From Actinotalea subterranea (GTDB taxonomy: Bacteria; Actinomycetota; Actinomycetes; Actinomycetales; Cellulomonadaceae), in contig NZ_VTTP01000008.1 in assembly GCF_008364845.1 (NCBI RefSeq), positions 1 to 64,000 on the forward strand: a stretch of 64,000 nt of DNA, in the 5' to 3' direction. The notes below the pieces were generated by a model, which was given only the letters and a program-made list of their open reading frames with translations, ran no database searches and was not told the origin of the DNA. This document shows positions 52,055-60,231 of the stretch, piece by piece. Both the position numbers and the translations under genes were made by a program. The number at the start of each line of letters is the position of its first letter. The first letter of the stretch is position 1.

Positions 52055-52957
52055 GTGAGCCGCATCACACCGGCAGGGTCGCCGGCGTCCCGCACCGCGG
52101 GCGAGCAGGAGTCCGTCAGCCCGGGCACGCCCCCGGCCGACGGGCAGGTGCTGCCCCCGCCGCCCGCCCCGTCGTCGCTGCCCACCACGTCGCCCCTGCC
52201 GGCCGACGGGCGCTCGACCCGGTGGGAGGACCACCGCGCCGCGCGTCGGGCCGAGCTGGTCCACGCCGCGCGCCGGGCGGTCCACCGCCAGGGCCCCGAC
52301 GTCTCCATGGACGAGATCGCGACCGCCGGCGGCACGTCGAAGTCGATCGTCTACCGGTACTTCGTCGACAAGACCGGCCTCCAGCTGGCCGTCGGCGAGG
52401 CCGTGATCTCGCAGATGCACGCGGCCCTCGACGCCGCAGCCCAGGCCGCGACGACGCCGCGCGAGGGCCTGCGCTCGATGATCGACGTGTACCTCGAGAT
52501 GGTGGAGGCCTCGCCCAACGTCTACTGGTTCGTCACCCGGCCGGTCGCCGACGACGCCTCCGGGCCCCTCGGCCCGTTCCTCGAGCAGGTCGCGGCGCTC
52601 ATCGCGCGGCCCTTCGCCCGGGTCCTCACGGCGGGCACCCCGGCGCCCGACCTCGCCGACGTGTGGGCGGCGGGCGCCGTCGGGTTCATCCGCGGCGCGG
52701 GGGAGTGGTGGCTCAAGCACCGCTCCGACCCGGCCGCGCCCCCGCGCGAGGAGCTCACCGAGCGCGTCACCGCCTGGCTGTGGGCCGGGCCCGTGAGCGT
52801 GCTCGCCCGCGCACGTACAGACGTCGGGCAGGTCGACGAGGGTGTCGACCTGCCGCCCGGCACCACCACGCCGCCCGTCCTCGACGCCTCACGGGGCGCC
52901 GGCACGGGCACCGACCAGCGCACGTCCCATCACCTCACCGACGAGGAGCACCGATGA
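52055..52957 (+). CDS. TetR-family regulator of the fatty-acyl cluster
   Basis: A 300-residue regulator. A Pro/Ser-rich N-terminus (about 1-60) precedes the HTH, with GPDVSMDEIATAGGTSKSIV followed by YRYFVDKTGLQLAV (about 80-115). The C-terminal ligand domain is helical, with GFIRGAGEWWLKHR near its end. TetR proteins in acyl-CoA clusters usually sense acyl-CoA. GTG 52055 fits a leaderless promoter. Its stop overlaps the acyl-CoA oxidase-like gene by four bases, so the regulator is co-expressed with one target and divergent from the other operon. Confidence 0.9.
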   Translation: MSRITPAGSPASRTAGEQESVSPGTPPADGQVLPPPPAPSSLPTTSPLPADGRSTRWEDHRAARRAELVHAARRAVHRQGPDVSMDEIATAGGTSKSIVYRYFVDKTGLQLAVGEAVISQMHAALDAAAQAATTPREGLRSMIDVYLEMVEASPNVYWFVTRPVADDASGPLGPFLEQVAALIARPFARVLTAGTPAPDLADVWAAGAVGFIRGAGEWWLKHRSDPAAPPREELTERVTAWLWAGPVSVLARARTDVGQVDEGVDLPPGTTTPPVLDASRGAGTGTDQRTSHHLTDEEHR

Positions 52958-55101
52958 CCACCCTGAGCGACAAGCGCCCGAGCCACGGCCGCACGGACCA
53001 CCCGGCGACGTCCCGCGCGGAGCGCACCGACCACGGCCCGACGCCGCGCGTCGACGTCCCCCTGCTCGAGCAGGTCGTGCTCGGACGGTGGGCCGATGTG
53101 CGCCGCGAGGCCCGCGAGTTCCTCAAGGACCCGCGCATGCACCGCATCGAGGGCCTGTCGATGGCCGAGCACCGGGCGCGCGTGCTCGAGCAGGTCAAGA
53201 TCCTCGCGACCGAGGGCGACGTGCTGCGTGCCTTCCCCACGGCGCTCGGCGGCGCGGACGACCACGGCGGAAGCCTCGCGCGGTTCGAGGAGGTCGTCAC
53301 TGCCGACCCGTCGCTGCAGATCAAGGCGGGCGTCCAGTGGGGGCTCTTCGCCTCGGCGATACTGCACCTGGGCACCCAGGAGCACCACGAGCGCCTCCTG
53401 CCCGCCGCCATGTCCGTCGACGTCCCGGGTGCGTTCGCGATGACGGAGACCGGCCACGGGTCCGACGTCGCGAGCATCGGCACGACCGCGACGTACGACG
53501 CGGCGACCCAGGAGTTCGTGATCCACACGCCCTTCCGGGCCGCCTGGAAGGACTACCTCGGCAACGCGGCGCTGCACGGGACCGCGGCCGTCGTCTTCGC
53601 CCAGCTGATCACCGCCGGCCCCGGCGAGGAGCCCGTGAACCACGGGGTCCACGCCTTCTACGTCCCGCTGCGCGACCCCGCGACCGGCGAGCTCCTGCCC
53701 GGCGTCAGCGGAGAGGACGACGGGCTCAAGGGCGGCCTCAACGGCATCGACAACGGTCGCCTGTGCTTCGACCAGGTGCGCGTGCCCCGCCACGACCTGC
53801 TCAACCGCTACGGCGACGTCGCGCCCGACGGCACCTACACCTCGCCGATCACGAGCCCCGGCCGCCGGTTCTTCACGATGCTCAGCACCCTCGTCCAGGG
53901 CCGCGTGTCGCTCGACGGCGCCGCGGTGAACACGAGCAAGCTCGCGCTGATCATCGCCATCACGTACGCGAACGAGCGCCGGCAGTTCTCGGCCGCGTCG
54001 GAGACCGACGAGGTCGTGCTCCTCGACTACGCGGAGCACCAGCGACGCCTCCTGCCGCGGCTCGCGCAGACGTACGCGGGCGCGTTCGCGCACGAGAGGC
54101 TCCTCGAGGCGTTCGTCGGCGTGTTCTCGGGCGCGGACGACACGGACGAGAGCCGCCAGGACCTCGAGACGATCGCGGCGGCCCTCAAGCCCGCGTCGAC
54201 GTGGCACGCGCTCGACACCCTCCAGGCGGCGCGCGAGGCGTGCGGCGGCGCGGGCTTCCTCACGGAGAACCGCCTCGTGTCGCTGCGCGCGGACCTCGAC
54301 GTGTACGCGACGTTCGAGGGCGACAACACGGTCCTCATGCAGCTCGTCGCCAAGCGGCTGCTCGCGGACTACTCCAAGGAGTTCAAGGACATCGACGCGA
54401 GCGGCGTCGCGCGCTACGTCGCGGGCCGGGCTGCGGACGCCGCCCTGCACCGCACCCCGCTCCTGCGCGTCGTGCAGACGCTGGCCGACGGCGGCAACCG
54501 CCGCAGGTCCGCGGGCCAGCTCCGGGAGACGGAGACGCAGCGCGAGCTCCTCACGGACCGCGTCGAGACGATGGTCGCGGAGGTCGCCACGGCGCTGCGT
54601 CCGGCGATGAAGGGCTCGCGCGAGGAGGCGGCCCGCCTCTTCAACGAGCACCAGCACGCGCTGATCGAGTGCGCGCGGGCGCACGCGGACCTGCTCCAGT
54701 GGGAGGCGTTCACCGCGGGCCTCGAGAAGGTCGGCGACCCCGGGACGCGCCGGGTCCTGACGTGGCTGCGCGACGTCTTCGGCCTCAGCATCATCGAGCG
54801 GAACCTCGCGTGGTACCTGATCAACGGGCGCCTGTCGGCGGGCCGCGCGCGCACGGTGACCTCCTACATCGACCGCCTGCTCGTCCGCCTGCGCCCGCAC
54901 GCGCAGGACCTCGTCGACGCGTTCGCCTACGGCCCGGAGCACGTGCGCGCCGCGATCGCGACGGGTGCCGAGCGTGAGCGCCAGGACGAGGCGCGGGCGC
55001 ACTACCGCAAGCAGCGCGCGACCGGCGAGGAGCCCCGCAAGGAGAAGTCGAGCGTCAAGCCGGCCGTCAAGGCGGTCAGGCAGGCGCCGAGCCCCGCCTG
55101 A
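52954..55101 (+). CDS. Acyl-CoA oxidase/dehydrogenase family flavoprotein
   Basis: A 715-residue protein, longer than acyl-CoA dehydrogenases and close to acyl-CoA oxidases. The FAD-contact segment AFAMTETGHGSDVASIGTTA and DPATGELLPGVSGEDDG-like middle, then GRVSLDGAAVNTSKLALIIA and EACGGAGFLTENRL, follow the ACOX pattern; the C-terminal ACOX-like domain covers about 470-690. It would introduce the 2,3 double bond into acyl-CoA, feeding the MaoC, FabG4-like and thiolase products of the divergent operon. Whether oxygen or a flavoprotein takes the electrons is unknown. ATG 52954 follows GAGGAG. The tail is Lys-rich. Confidence 0.9.
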   Translation: MTTLSDKRPSHGRTDHPATSRAERTDHGPTPRVDVPLLEQVVLGRWADVRREAREFLKDPRMHRIEGLSMAEHRARVLEQVKILATEGDVLRAFPTALGGADDHGGSLARFEEVVTADPSLQIKAGVQWGLFASAILHLGTQEHHERLLPAAMSVDVPGAFAMTETGHGSDVASIGTTATYDAATQEFVIHTPFRAAWKDYLGNAALHGTAAVVFAQLITAGPGEEPVNHGVHAFYVPLRDPATGELLPGVSGEDDGLKGGLNGIDNGRLCFDQVRVPRHDLLNRYGDVAPDGTYTSPITSPGRRFFTMLSTLVQGRVSLDGAAVNTSKLALIIAITYANERRQFSAASETDEVVLLDYAEHQRRLLPRLAQTYAGAFAHERLLEAFVGVFSGADDTDESRQDLETIAAALKPASTWHALDTLQAAREACGGAGFLTENRLVSLRADLDVYATFEGDNTVLMQLVAKRLLADYSKEFKDIDASGVARYVAGRAADAALHRTPLLRVVQTLADGGNRRRSAGQLRETETQRELLTDRVETMVAEVATALRPAMKGSREEAARLFNEHQHALIECARAHADLLQWEAFTAGLEKVGDPGTRRVLTWLRDVFGLSIIERNLAWYLINGRLSAGRARTVTSYIDRLLVRLRPHAQDLVDAFAYGPEHVRAAIATGAERERQDEARAHYRKQRATGEEPRKEKSSVKPAVKAVRQAPSPA

Positions 55102-55145
55102 ACGACCCGAGGCGCCGGGGCGTCGCGTGGAACGTGCGGCAGCGG

Positions 55146-55178
55146 GCGACCCGACCGGGCTCAGTCCGGTCGGGTCGC
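55146..55178. terminator. Bidirectional terminator between convergent genes
   Basis: GCGACCCGACCGG (55146-55158) pairs perfectly with CCGGTCGGGTCGC (55166-55178) around a 7-nt loop. The stop codon of the alpha/beta hydrolase (55163-55161) is in the loop, so the hairpin overlaps the end of that gene. Confidence 0.65.
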
Positions 55179-56057
55179 TCGCGCGGCGTGCTCGAGCACC
55201 GCGGTCGCGACCTCGGACGCCCGGTGCTCGGGAAGCCAGTGGTCGGCGTCGAGCTCGCGGTGCTCGAAGGGTCCGGTGACGAACGCCGCGGTCCCGGCGA
55301 CGGCGTCGGGCGCGAAGAAGGGGTCGCGGCGGCCCGTGAGATAGGTCGTCGGCACGCGTGTGCGGCCGGCGCCACCACCCCGGGTCACGGGCAGCGCGCG
55401 GTACCAGGCGAGCGCCGCGGTCAGGGCACCCGGCTCGCGCATGCGCTGCACGTAGCGGTCGGCGGAGGCCTCGGACAGCCCCGAGCGCATGAGCGACGAG
55501 CGCAGCCGCGCACCGTCACGTGCGAGCAGGCGCGCCTCGGGGAGCCAGGGCAGCTGGAACCCGAGCATGTAGCGCGAGCGGCGCGCCTGGTCCCGGTGCC
55601 TCAGCGCGGCGGCCATCGCCGCGGGGTGCGGCGTCGAGAGCGCCGTGAGCGACAGGGTTCGCTCGGGCCGGCGGCCCGCGAACGTCCACGCGACGGACCC
55701 ACCCCAGTCGTGCCCGACGACGTGCGCCCGCTCGACCTGGGCGGCGTCGAGCAGGGCGACCACGTCCTCGACGAGCTCCGGCACCGTGTAGGCCCGGCGC
55801 CCGCGCGGCCGGGCCCCGGGCGAGTAGCCGCGCTGGTCGGGGACGAGCACGCGCATGCCGCCGGCCACGAGGAGCGGGATCACGGCGTCGTACGCGGAGC
55901 CGTTCTGGGGGAAGCCGTGCAGCAGGACCGCCGTCGGCGGATCGGCGCGCGCTGCGTCCGGCGCCGCCGGTCCGGGTGCGGCAGGGGTTCCGGGCGCCTG
56001 CGGTGGGCGGTGGTCGCGGACGTCGAACGTGAGGCCCGCGCGCGAGAACGTCTCCAT
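55161..56057 (-). CDS. Alpha/beta hydrolase, epoxide-hydrolase-like
   Basis: A 298-residue hydrolase. The oxyanion-hole motif is LLHGFPQN, the nucleophile elbow VVGHDWGGSVAW has Asp117 rather than Ser, and the late catalytic His is in DADHWLPEH. An Asp nucleophile with HGFP is typical of epoxide hydrolases and haloalkane dehalogenases. DQRGYSPGARP and a helical lid with YMLGFQLPWLPEARLL also fit. Substrate unknown. ATG 56057 has CAGGAT six bases upstream, a leaderless arrangement; the longer frame adds 12 unlike residues. Cytosolic. Confidence 0.9.
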   Translation of the reverse strand: METFSRAGLTFDVRDHRPPQAPGTPAAPGPAAPDAARADPPTAVLLHGFPQNGSAYDAVIPLLVAGGMRVLVPDQRGYSPGARPRGRRAYTVPELVEDVVALLDAAQVERAHVVGHDWGGSVAWTFAGRRPERTLSLTALSTPHPAAMAAALRHRDQARRSRYMLGFQLPWLPEARLLARDGARLRSSLMRSGLSEASADRYVQRMREPGALTAALAWYRALPVTRGGGAGRTRVPTTYLTGRRDPFFAPDAVAGTAAFVTGPFEHRELDADHWLPEHRASEVATAVLEHAARATRPD

Positions 56058-56063
56058 CCGCCC

Positions 56064-56069
56064 ATCCTG
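56064..56069 (-). promoter_or_regulatory. Leaderless -10 box for the alpha/beta hydrolase
   Basis: CAGGAT on the minus strand ends six bases before the ATG at 56057. Confidence 0.4.
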
Positions 56070-56146
56070 GTCCCGGCGGCCTCGCCAGGTCACGCACCGG
56101 GTGGGCGGGGTCGTCTGCCCGCATCGCTGACCAGGGCCGCTGCCCG

Positions 56147-57250
56147 ATGTGTGGCATCCTTCTCGCCGTGATCCCCCTCCCGCGAGCCGTCCGTCGCGCG
56201 CGCCCGCGGGCCGCGACCGTCCGCGCGTGCGTCGTCCTCGGCGTCGCGGCAGCCCTCGCCGGGTGCGCGTCCACCGTCCAGGGCACGGCAGTCGTCGGGG
56301 AGGCGCCCAACGCGCTCGTGCCCATCGACGGCGACAGCGTGTCCCTGCGGGTCGAGTACGAGCGGACCGTCGACGAGGTCAACGACTACTGGACGGCCGA
56401 CCGTCAGGGCGACGCCGCGCCGTTCGACCCGATCGTGCCCGGCGGTGACCGCACCGCCGGCGCGGGCGACTCCGCGACGGGCGTGATCGTGGACCCCACG
56501 ACCGGGCCGGTGAACCCGGTGGGCCCGCAGGTGGCCGCGTCCAGCGCGGGCGACCAGTTCGTGGCGACCGGGCTGGCCGCGGGGACGCAGGGACGTCTCT
56601 ACATGGGCTTCAGCACGGGTGACTCGGTGTGCTCGGCGAGCGTCGTGAACTCGGCCGCCGGCAACGTCGTCGCGACGGCCGCGCACTGCGTGTGGGACAT
56701 GGACGCCGACGTCGTCGCGGACTACCTCGCCTTCGTGCCCGCGGACGCGGACTCCGGGGCGAGCGCGCCGTACGGCATCTGGGCGGTCGAGTCCGTCGTC
56801 CTGCCGGAGCAGTTCGCGCAGGACGCCAACCTCGACCCGGTCGACCGCTACATCGTCGGCGAGGGCTGGGCGTACGACTTCGCGTTCCTCGTCATGGCGC
56901 CGAGCTCGTCCGGTCAGGAGATCGAGTCCGTCACGGGCGGGCAGGGCATCGCGTTCGGCATCCCCGCCCAGGAGCTCGTCGTGACCGGCTACCCCACGAT
57001 GGAGCCGTTCGACGGCACGTCGCAGCGCTACTGCGCGTCCGACGACTGGGACCCCTACGACTACGCCTACTACATCTCGTGCGACATGACGCCGGGCTCC
57101 TCGGGCGGGGGCTGGTTCACCAACTACGACGCCGCCAGCGGGTCCGGCTACCTCGTCGCGACCACGTCGTTCGGCTCCCCGGGGACCCTCGGTGCCGCGC
57201 CGCTCGGTGCCACGGCGCTGAGCCTGTTCACGGAGGTGGGTGGCCTGTGA
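56147..57250 (+). CDS. Trypsin-like serine protease lipoprotein
   Basis: A 367-residue exported protease. The signal peptide ends in LAGC (Cys40), so it is probably lipid-anchored. After an acidic linker comes a chymotrypsin-fold domain: His180 in TAAHCVWD, Asp244 in YDFAFLV and Ser319 in PGSSGGGW form the triad. The usual GDSGG is changed to GSSGG, as in some glutamyl endopeptidase-like and actinobacterial proteases. Substrate unknown. ATG 56147 is chosen; GTG 56168 would give a shorter signal peptide and is possible. It starts a three-gene operon of surface proteins. Confidence 0.88.
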   Translation: MCGILLAVIPLPRAVRRARPRAATVRACVVLGVAAALAGCASTVQGTAVVGEAPNALVPIDGDSVSLRVEYERTVDEVNDYWTADRQGDAAPFDPIVPGGDRTAGAGDSATGVIVDPTTGPVNPVGPQVAASSAGDQFVATGLAAGTQGRLYMGFSTGDSVCSASVVNSAAGNVVATAAHCVWDMDADVVADYLAFVPADADSGASAPYGIWAVESVVLPEQFAQDANLDPVDRYIVGEGWAYDFAFLVMAPSSSGQEIESVTGGQGIAFGIPAQELVVTGYPTMEPFDGTSQRYCASDDWDPYDYAYYISCDMTPGSSGGGWFTNYDAASGSGYLVATTSFGSPGTLGAAPLGATALSLFTEVGGL

Positions 57251-58221
57251 TGCGCTCGACGTCACGGGAGCGTCGCTCGTCGCGCTCCGCGCGGGTCCGC
57301 GTGGTCTCAGCCGCGGGCCTCCTGCTCCTCCTCACCGCGTGCGCCGGGACCACGCAGGGTCAGGCGTTCCCCGACTGGGAGGACCTGGAGGAGCGCGACG
57401 CAGCGCGCTTCGAGGCCCAGCTCGAGGCCCTGGGCACCGCGATCAACGAGTCGAGCCCGTTCACGACCACGGCCGAGATGAGCGTCACGGGGGTCTCCTA
57501 CGTGCACGCCGCGTACGGCGAGCGCGACTCCGGGTCGCAGGCCGTCGTGCACGTGCTCGGCAACCCCGCGTCGATCTTCATCCAGCAGACCGACGCCGAC
57601 GCCGGCTACACGATCGACACCCTCCACGTGGGCGGGCAGACCTGGGACTACCTGCTGCTCGGCGACGGGTACGCCTCCCTCGCCCCGACGCCGTGGGTCC
57701 AGATGCCGACCATCTACGGCCACCCCGACGAGGACCCGCTCACCGCGTCCCTGCGCACGGTCTGCTTCATCGAGGGCTTCCAGCAGATGTGCGAGATCCA
57801 CGACACCGTGGTGACGACGGCCGAGTCGCCGCGCGGGCAGGACATGCGGGCCTCGGTCACGGTGGAGCCCGACGGCGTCGTCCGGTCGGAGACCGAGGTC
57901 ACCCTCGCGGCCGTGATCGAGAACAACGGCCTGCTGCACATCCCGCCGGAGATCTCCTCCGAGCTGACGCAGGCGATGCTCGACTCCTTCATCCCGGTCA
58001 CGCTGTGGCAGGACGCCGACGGGATGATCATCAAGGTCGAGATGAACGGGAGCGTGCCCGGTACCGACGGCGCCGACGACTTCGTGGTGCAGGCGGGCTT
58101 CGAGATCACCGGGACCGCGTCACCCGAGGACTTCCCCACCCCACCGATCGCCTGGGACACCACGGTGATCACCGACGAGCAAGCGATCGACGACTTCTAC
58201 ACGAAGATGGGGAACCTGTGA
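57250..58221 (+). CDS. Exported lipoprotein, possibly LolA/LppX-like
   Basis: A 323-residue lipoprotein with signal peptide VVSAAGLLLLLTAC (Cys31 at the lipobox). The mature part is rich in beta-strand patterns: FTTTAEMSVTGVSYVHAAYG, then VLGNPASIFIQQ, GQTWDYLLLGDGYASLAP and a final DDFVVQAGFEITGTASPEDF. The overall form recalls the LppX/LprG/LolA beta-sheet lipoproteins that carry hydrophobic molecules, but no signature confirms it. The start overlaps the protease stop as TGATG (a GTG at 57247 is equally possible). Between a protease and a DUF4333 protein, it may be their substrate or partner. Confidence 0.72.
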   Translation: MRSTSRERRSSRSARVRVVSAAGLLLLLTACAGTTQGQAFPDWEDLEERDAARFEAQLEALGTAINESSPFTTTAEMSVTGVSYVHAAYGERDSGSQAVVHVLGNPASIFIQQTDADAGYTIDTLHVGGQTWDYLLLGDGYASLAPTPWVQMPTIYGHPDEDPLTASLRTVCFIEGFQQMCEIHDTVVTTAESPRGQDMRASVTVEPDGVVRSETEVTLAAVIENNGLLHIPPEISSELTQAMLDSFIPVTLWQDADGMIIKVEMNGSVPGTDGADDFVVQAGFEITGTASPEDFPTPPIAWDTTVITDEQAIDDFYTKMGNL

Positions 58222-59087
58222 CCCACCCGCCGCAGCCCGGACCGACCCCGGCGCCCCAGCCCACGCCCGACGCCGCGCCCGACCCCGCCGCGCAGGCGCC
58301 CGGTCCCGCCGCGCAGGCGCCGGTTCCGCAGTACGCGCCCCCGCCCGCGCCGCAGCAGCGACCGGCCGGTCAGCAGCACCCCCAGCAGCCGCCTCACCAG
58401 GGCTCCCAGCCGTTCGCGCCGCCGCGCGCGCAGCCCTTCGCGGCCCCCGGCGCCCAGCCGTACGCCGCGCCACCCGCACAGCCGGGCGCCCAGCCGTACG
58501 GAGCCCCGCCGGCCCGCCCGGCGCACCCGCAGCAGGGCCAGCCCGGTCAGCAGCCGCACCCCGGCCAGCAGCCGCACCCCGGCGAGCAGCCGTACCGCGG
58601 CCAGCAGCCGGGCCACCCCGGTCAGCAGCCGGGCCACCCCGGCCACACGGCGCCGTCCGGCCCCGCAGCGCAGTCGCGCCCCGCAACGCCCGCCGAGCAG
58701 CCCCGGGCGGACGGTGCGACCGGTGAGGCCCCGGCCGCGCCCGTCGACGGCACGCCGAAGCGGTCCCGTGGGTCGGCACTGCTCCCGTTCGTCATCACCG
58801 GCGCGGTGACCGCGCTCGTCTCGGTGGCCCTGACCCTCCTGGTCACGGGTGTCATCGGCGGTCCGCCGGCGTTCGACGAGGAGGCGCTCGAGCGAGACGT
58901 GACGAGCGTCGTGCAGAACGACTTCGACGTGGCGGACTTCCGGCGGGTGGACTGCCCCTCGGGTCTCACCGCCGAGCCGGGCCTCGAGTTCGAGTGCACG
59001 TTCACGTCGGGCGGCGTCGAGCTGTCGGTGCCCGTCGAGGTGCTCAACGACGCGGGTCAGTACCGCGTGGGCGGCCCCACCGAGTGA
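58218..59087 (+). CDS. Proline/glutamine-rich membrane protein with DUF4333 domain
   Basis: A 289-residue protein. The N-terminal 185 residues are a Pro/Gln/Gly/His-rich cytoplasmic arm with repeated GQQPHPGQQ units. One membrane helix (LLPFVITGAVTALVSVALTL) precedes an extracytoplasmic DUF4333 domain (about 215-289): FDEEALERDVTSVVQNDF, VDCPSGLTAEPGLEFECTF, with two Cys that may form a disulfide. Function unknown. The GTG overlaps the lipoprotein stop (GTGA), completing a three-gene operon of exported or membrane proteins. Confidence 0.82.
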   Translation: MTHPPQPGPTPAPQPTPDAAPDPAAQAPGPAAQAPVPQYAPPPAPQQRPAGQQHPQQPPHQGSQPFAPPRAQPFAAPGAQPYAAPPAQPGAQPYGAPPARPAHPQQGQPGQQPHPGQQPHPGEQPYRGQQPGHPGQQPGHPGHTAPSGPAAQSRPATPAEQPRADGATGEAPAAPVDGTPKRSRGSALLPFVITGAVTALVSVALTLLVTGVIGGPPAFDEEALERDVTSVVQNDFDVADFRRVDCPSGLTAEPGLEFECTFTSGGVELSVPVEVLNDAGQYRVGGPTE

Positions 59088-59093
59088 CGGGCC

Positions 59094-60161
59094 TCAGCCC
59101 GACAGCACGTCGGCGAGGCTGAACCGCACCGGGACCTCGAGCTGTGCGTACGTGCAGCTCGAGGGGTCGCGGTCCGGCCGCCAGCGGACGAGCTGCGCGG
59201 TGTGCCGCAGCCGCGCGCCCTCCATGTGGTCGTAGCGGACCTCGACGACGCGCTCGGGCCGCAGGGGTGTGAAGGACAGGTCCTTGCCGGAGTTCCACCG
59301 GCTGCCGGCGGCCTCCGTGGGCGTCCGGGTCCCCGCGGCCTGGGCCGCGGCGGTCCACGGGTGGTCCTCGCCGGGGCCGACGACGAGCGGCTGCAGCTCC
59401 GCGAACAGCTCCTTGCGCCGGGCCATGGTGAAGGAGCTCGCGACGCCGATGGACGCGAGCGTGCCGGCGTCGTCGTACAGGCCGAGCAGCAGCGACCCGA
59501 CGGCGTCGTCGGCGGCCTTGTGCACGCGGTATCCGCCGACGACGCAGTCGGCCGTGCGCTCGTGCTTGATCTTGGACATCACGCGCTTGTCCGGCTCGTA
59601 CGCGAGGTCGCCGCGCTTGGCGACGACGCCGTCGAGCCCCGCGCCCTCGAAGAGCTCGAACCACTCGCGTGCCAGCTCGGCGTCGTCCGTCGTCCGGGTC
59701 AGGTAGACGCCGGGACCCGTGCCGGGCACCGCCTGCTCGAGCCGGGCGCGGCGTTCGGCGAAGGGGCGCGACGTCAGGTCCTCGTCGCCGAGCGCGAGGA
59801 GGTCGAACACGACGAGCACGGCGGGCGTCTCGCGCGCGAGCAGCTGGACGCGGGAGTCCGCGGGGTGGATGCGCTGGAGCAGCGCCTCGAAGTCCAGGCC
59901 CGCGCCGTCGGCGGAGGCGACCACGATCTCGCCGTCGACGACGCACCGCTCGGGGAGCTCGCGCAGCGCCGCGGTGACGACCTCGGGGAAGTACCGCGTG
60001 ATGGGCTTGGTGTTCCGGCTGCCGATCTCCACCTCGTCGCCGTCGCGGAAGACGATGGCCCGGAAACCGTCCCACTTGGGCTCGTAGTGCTGGCCCGGCG
60101 GGATCTCGGGCACGGACTTGGCGAGCATCGGCGCGACGGGCGGCATCACCGGGAGATCCAT
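59094..60161 (-). CDS. ATP-dependent DNA ligase, LigC-like
   Basis: A 355-residue stand-alone ligase. The adenylated Lys29 is in EPKWDGFRA (motif I); VVDGEIVV is motif III-like, LDGVVAKRGD motif IV, and KIKHERTADCVVGG motif V. A C-terminal OB domain follows. Length and layout match mycobacterial LigC, an ATP ligase used beside the main NAD ligase in DNA repair and end joining. No polymerase or nuclease domain is fused and no ku gene is adjacent. The ATG at 60161 has CACACT six bases upstream, fitting a leaderless transcript. It is convergent with the DUF4333 operon. Confidence 0.92.
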   Translation of the reverse strand: MDLPVMPPVAPMLAKSVPEIPPGQHYEPKWDGFRAIVFRDGDEVEIGSRNTKPITRYFPEVVTAALRELPERCVVDGEIVVASADGAGLDFEALLQRIHPADSRVQLLARETPAVLVVFDLLALGDEDLTSRPFAERRARLEQAVPGTGPGVYLTRTTDDAELAREWFELFEGAGLDGVVAKRGDLAYEPDKRVMSKIKHERTADCVVGGYRVHKAADDAVGSLLLGLYDDAGTLASIGVASSFTMARRKELFAELQPLVVGPGEDHPWTAAAQAAGTRTPTEAAGSRWNSGKDLSFTPLRPERVVEVRYDHMEGARLRHTAQLVRWRPDRDPSSCTYAQLEVPVRFSLADVLSG

Positions 60162-60167
60162 CGCCCC

Positions 60168-60173
60168 AGTGTG
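60168..60173 (-). promoter_or_regulatory. Leaderless -10 box for the ligase gene
   Basis: CACACT on the minus strand ends six bases before the ATG at 60161. Confidence 0.35.
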
Positions 60174-60231
60174 CTGTCCGCGTGACGCCGACGCACCTGG
60201 TTGCCCACCGCCACGCGTCGTCGGAGGGGCT

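Noticed and set aside
55102-55160. A possible small gene between the oxidase-like and hydrolase genes.
   Set aside because: Only 59 bases; occupied by a terminator hairpin.
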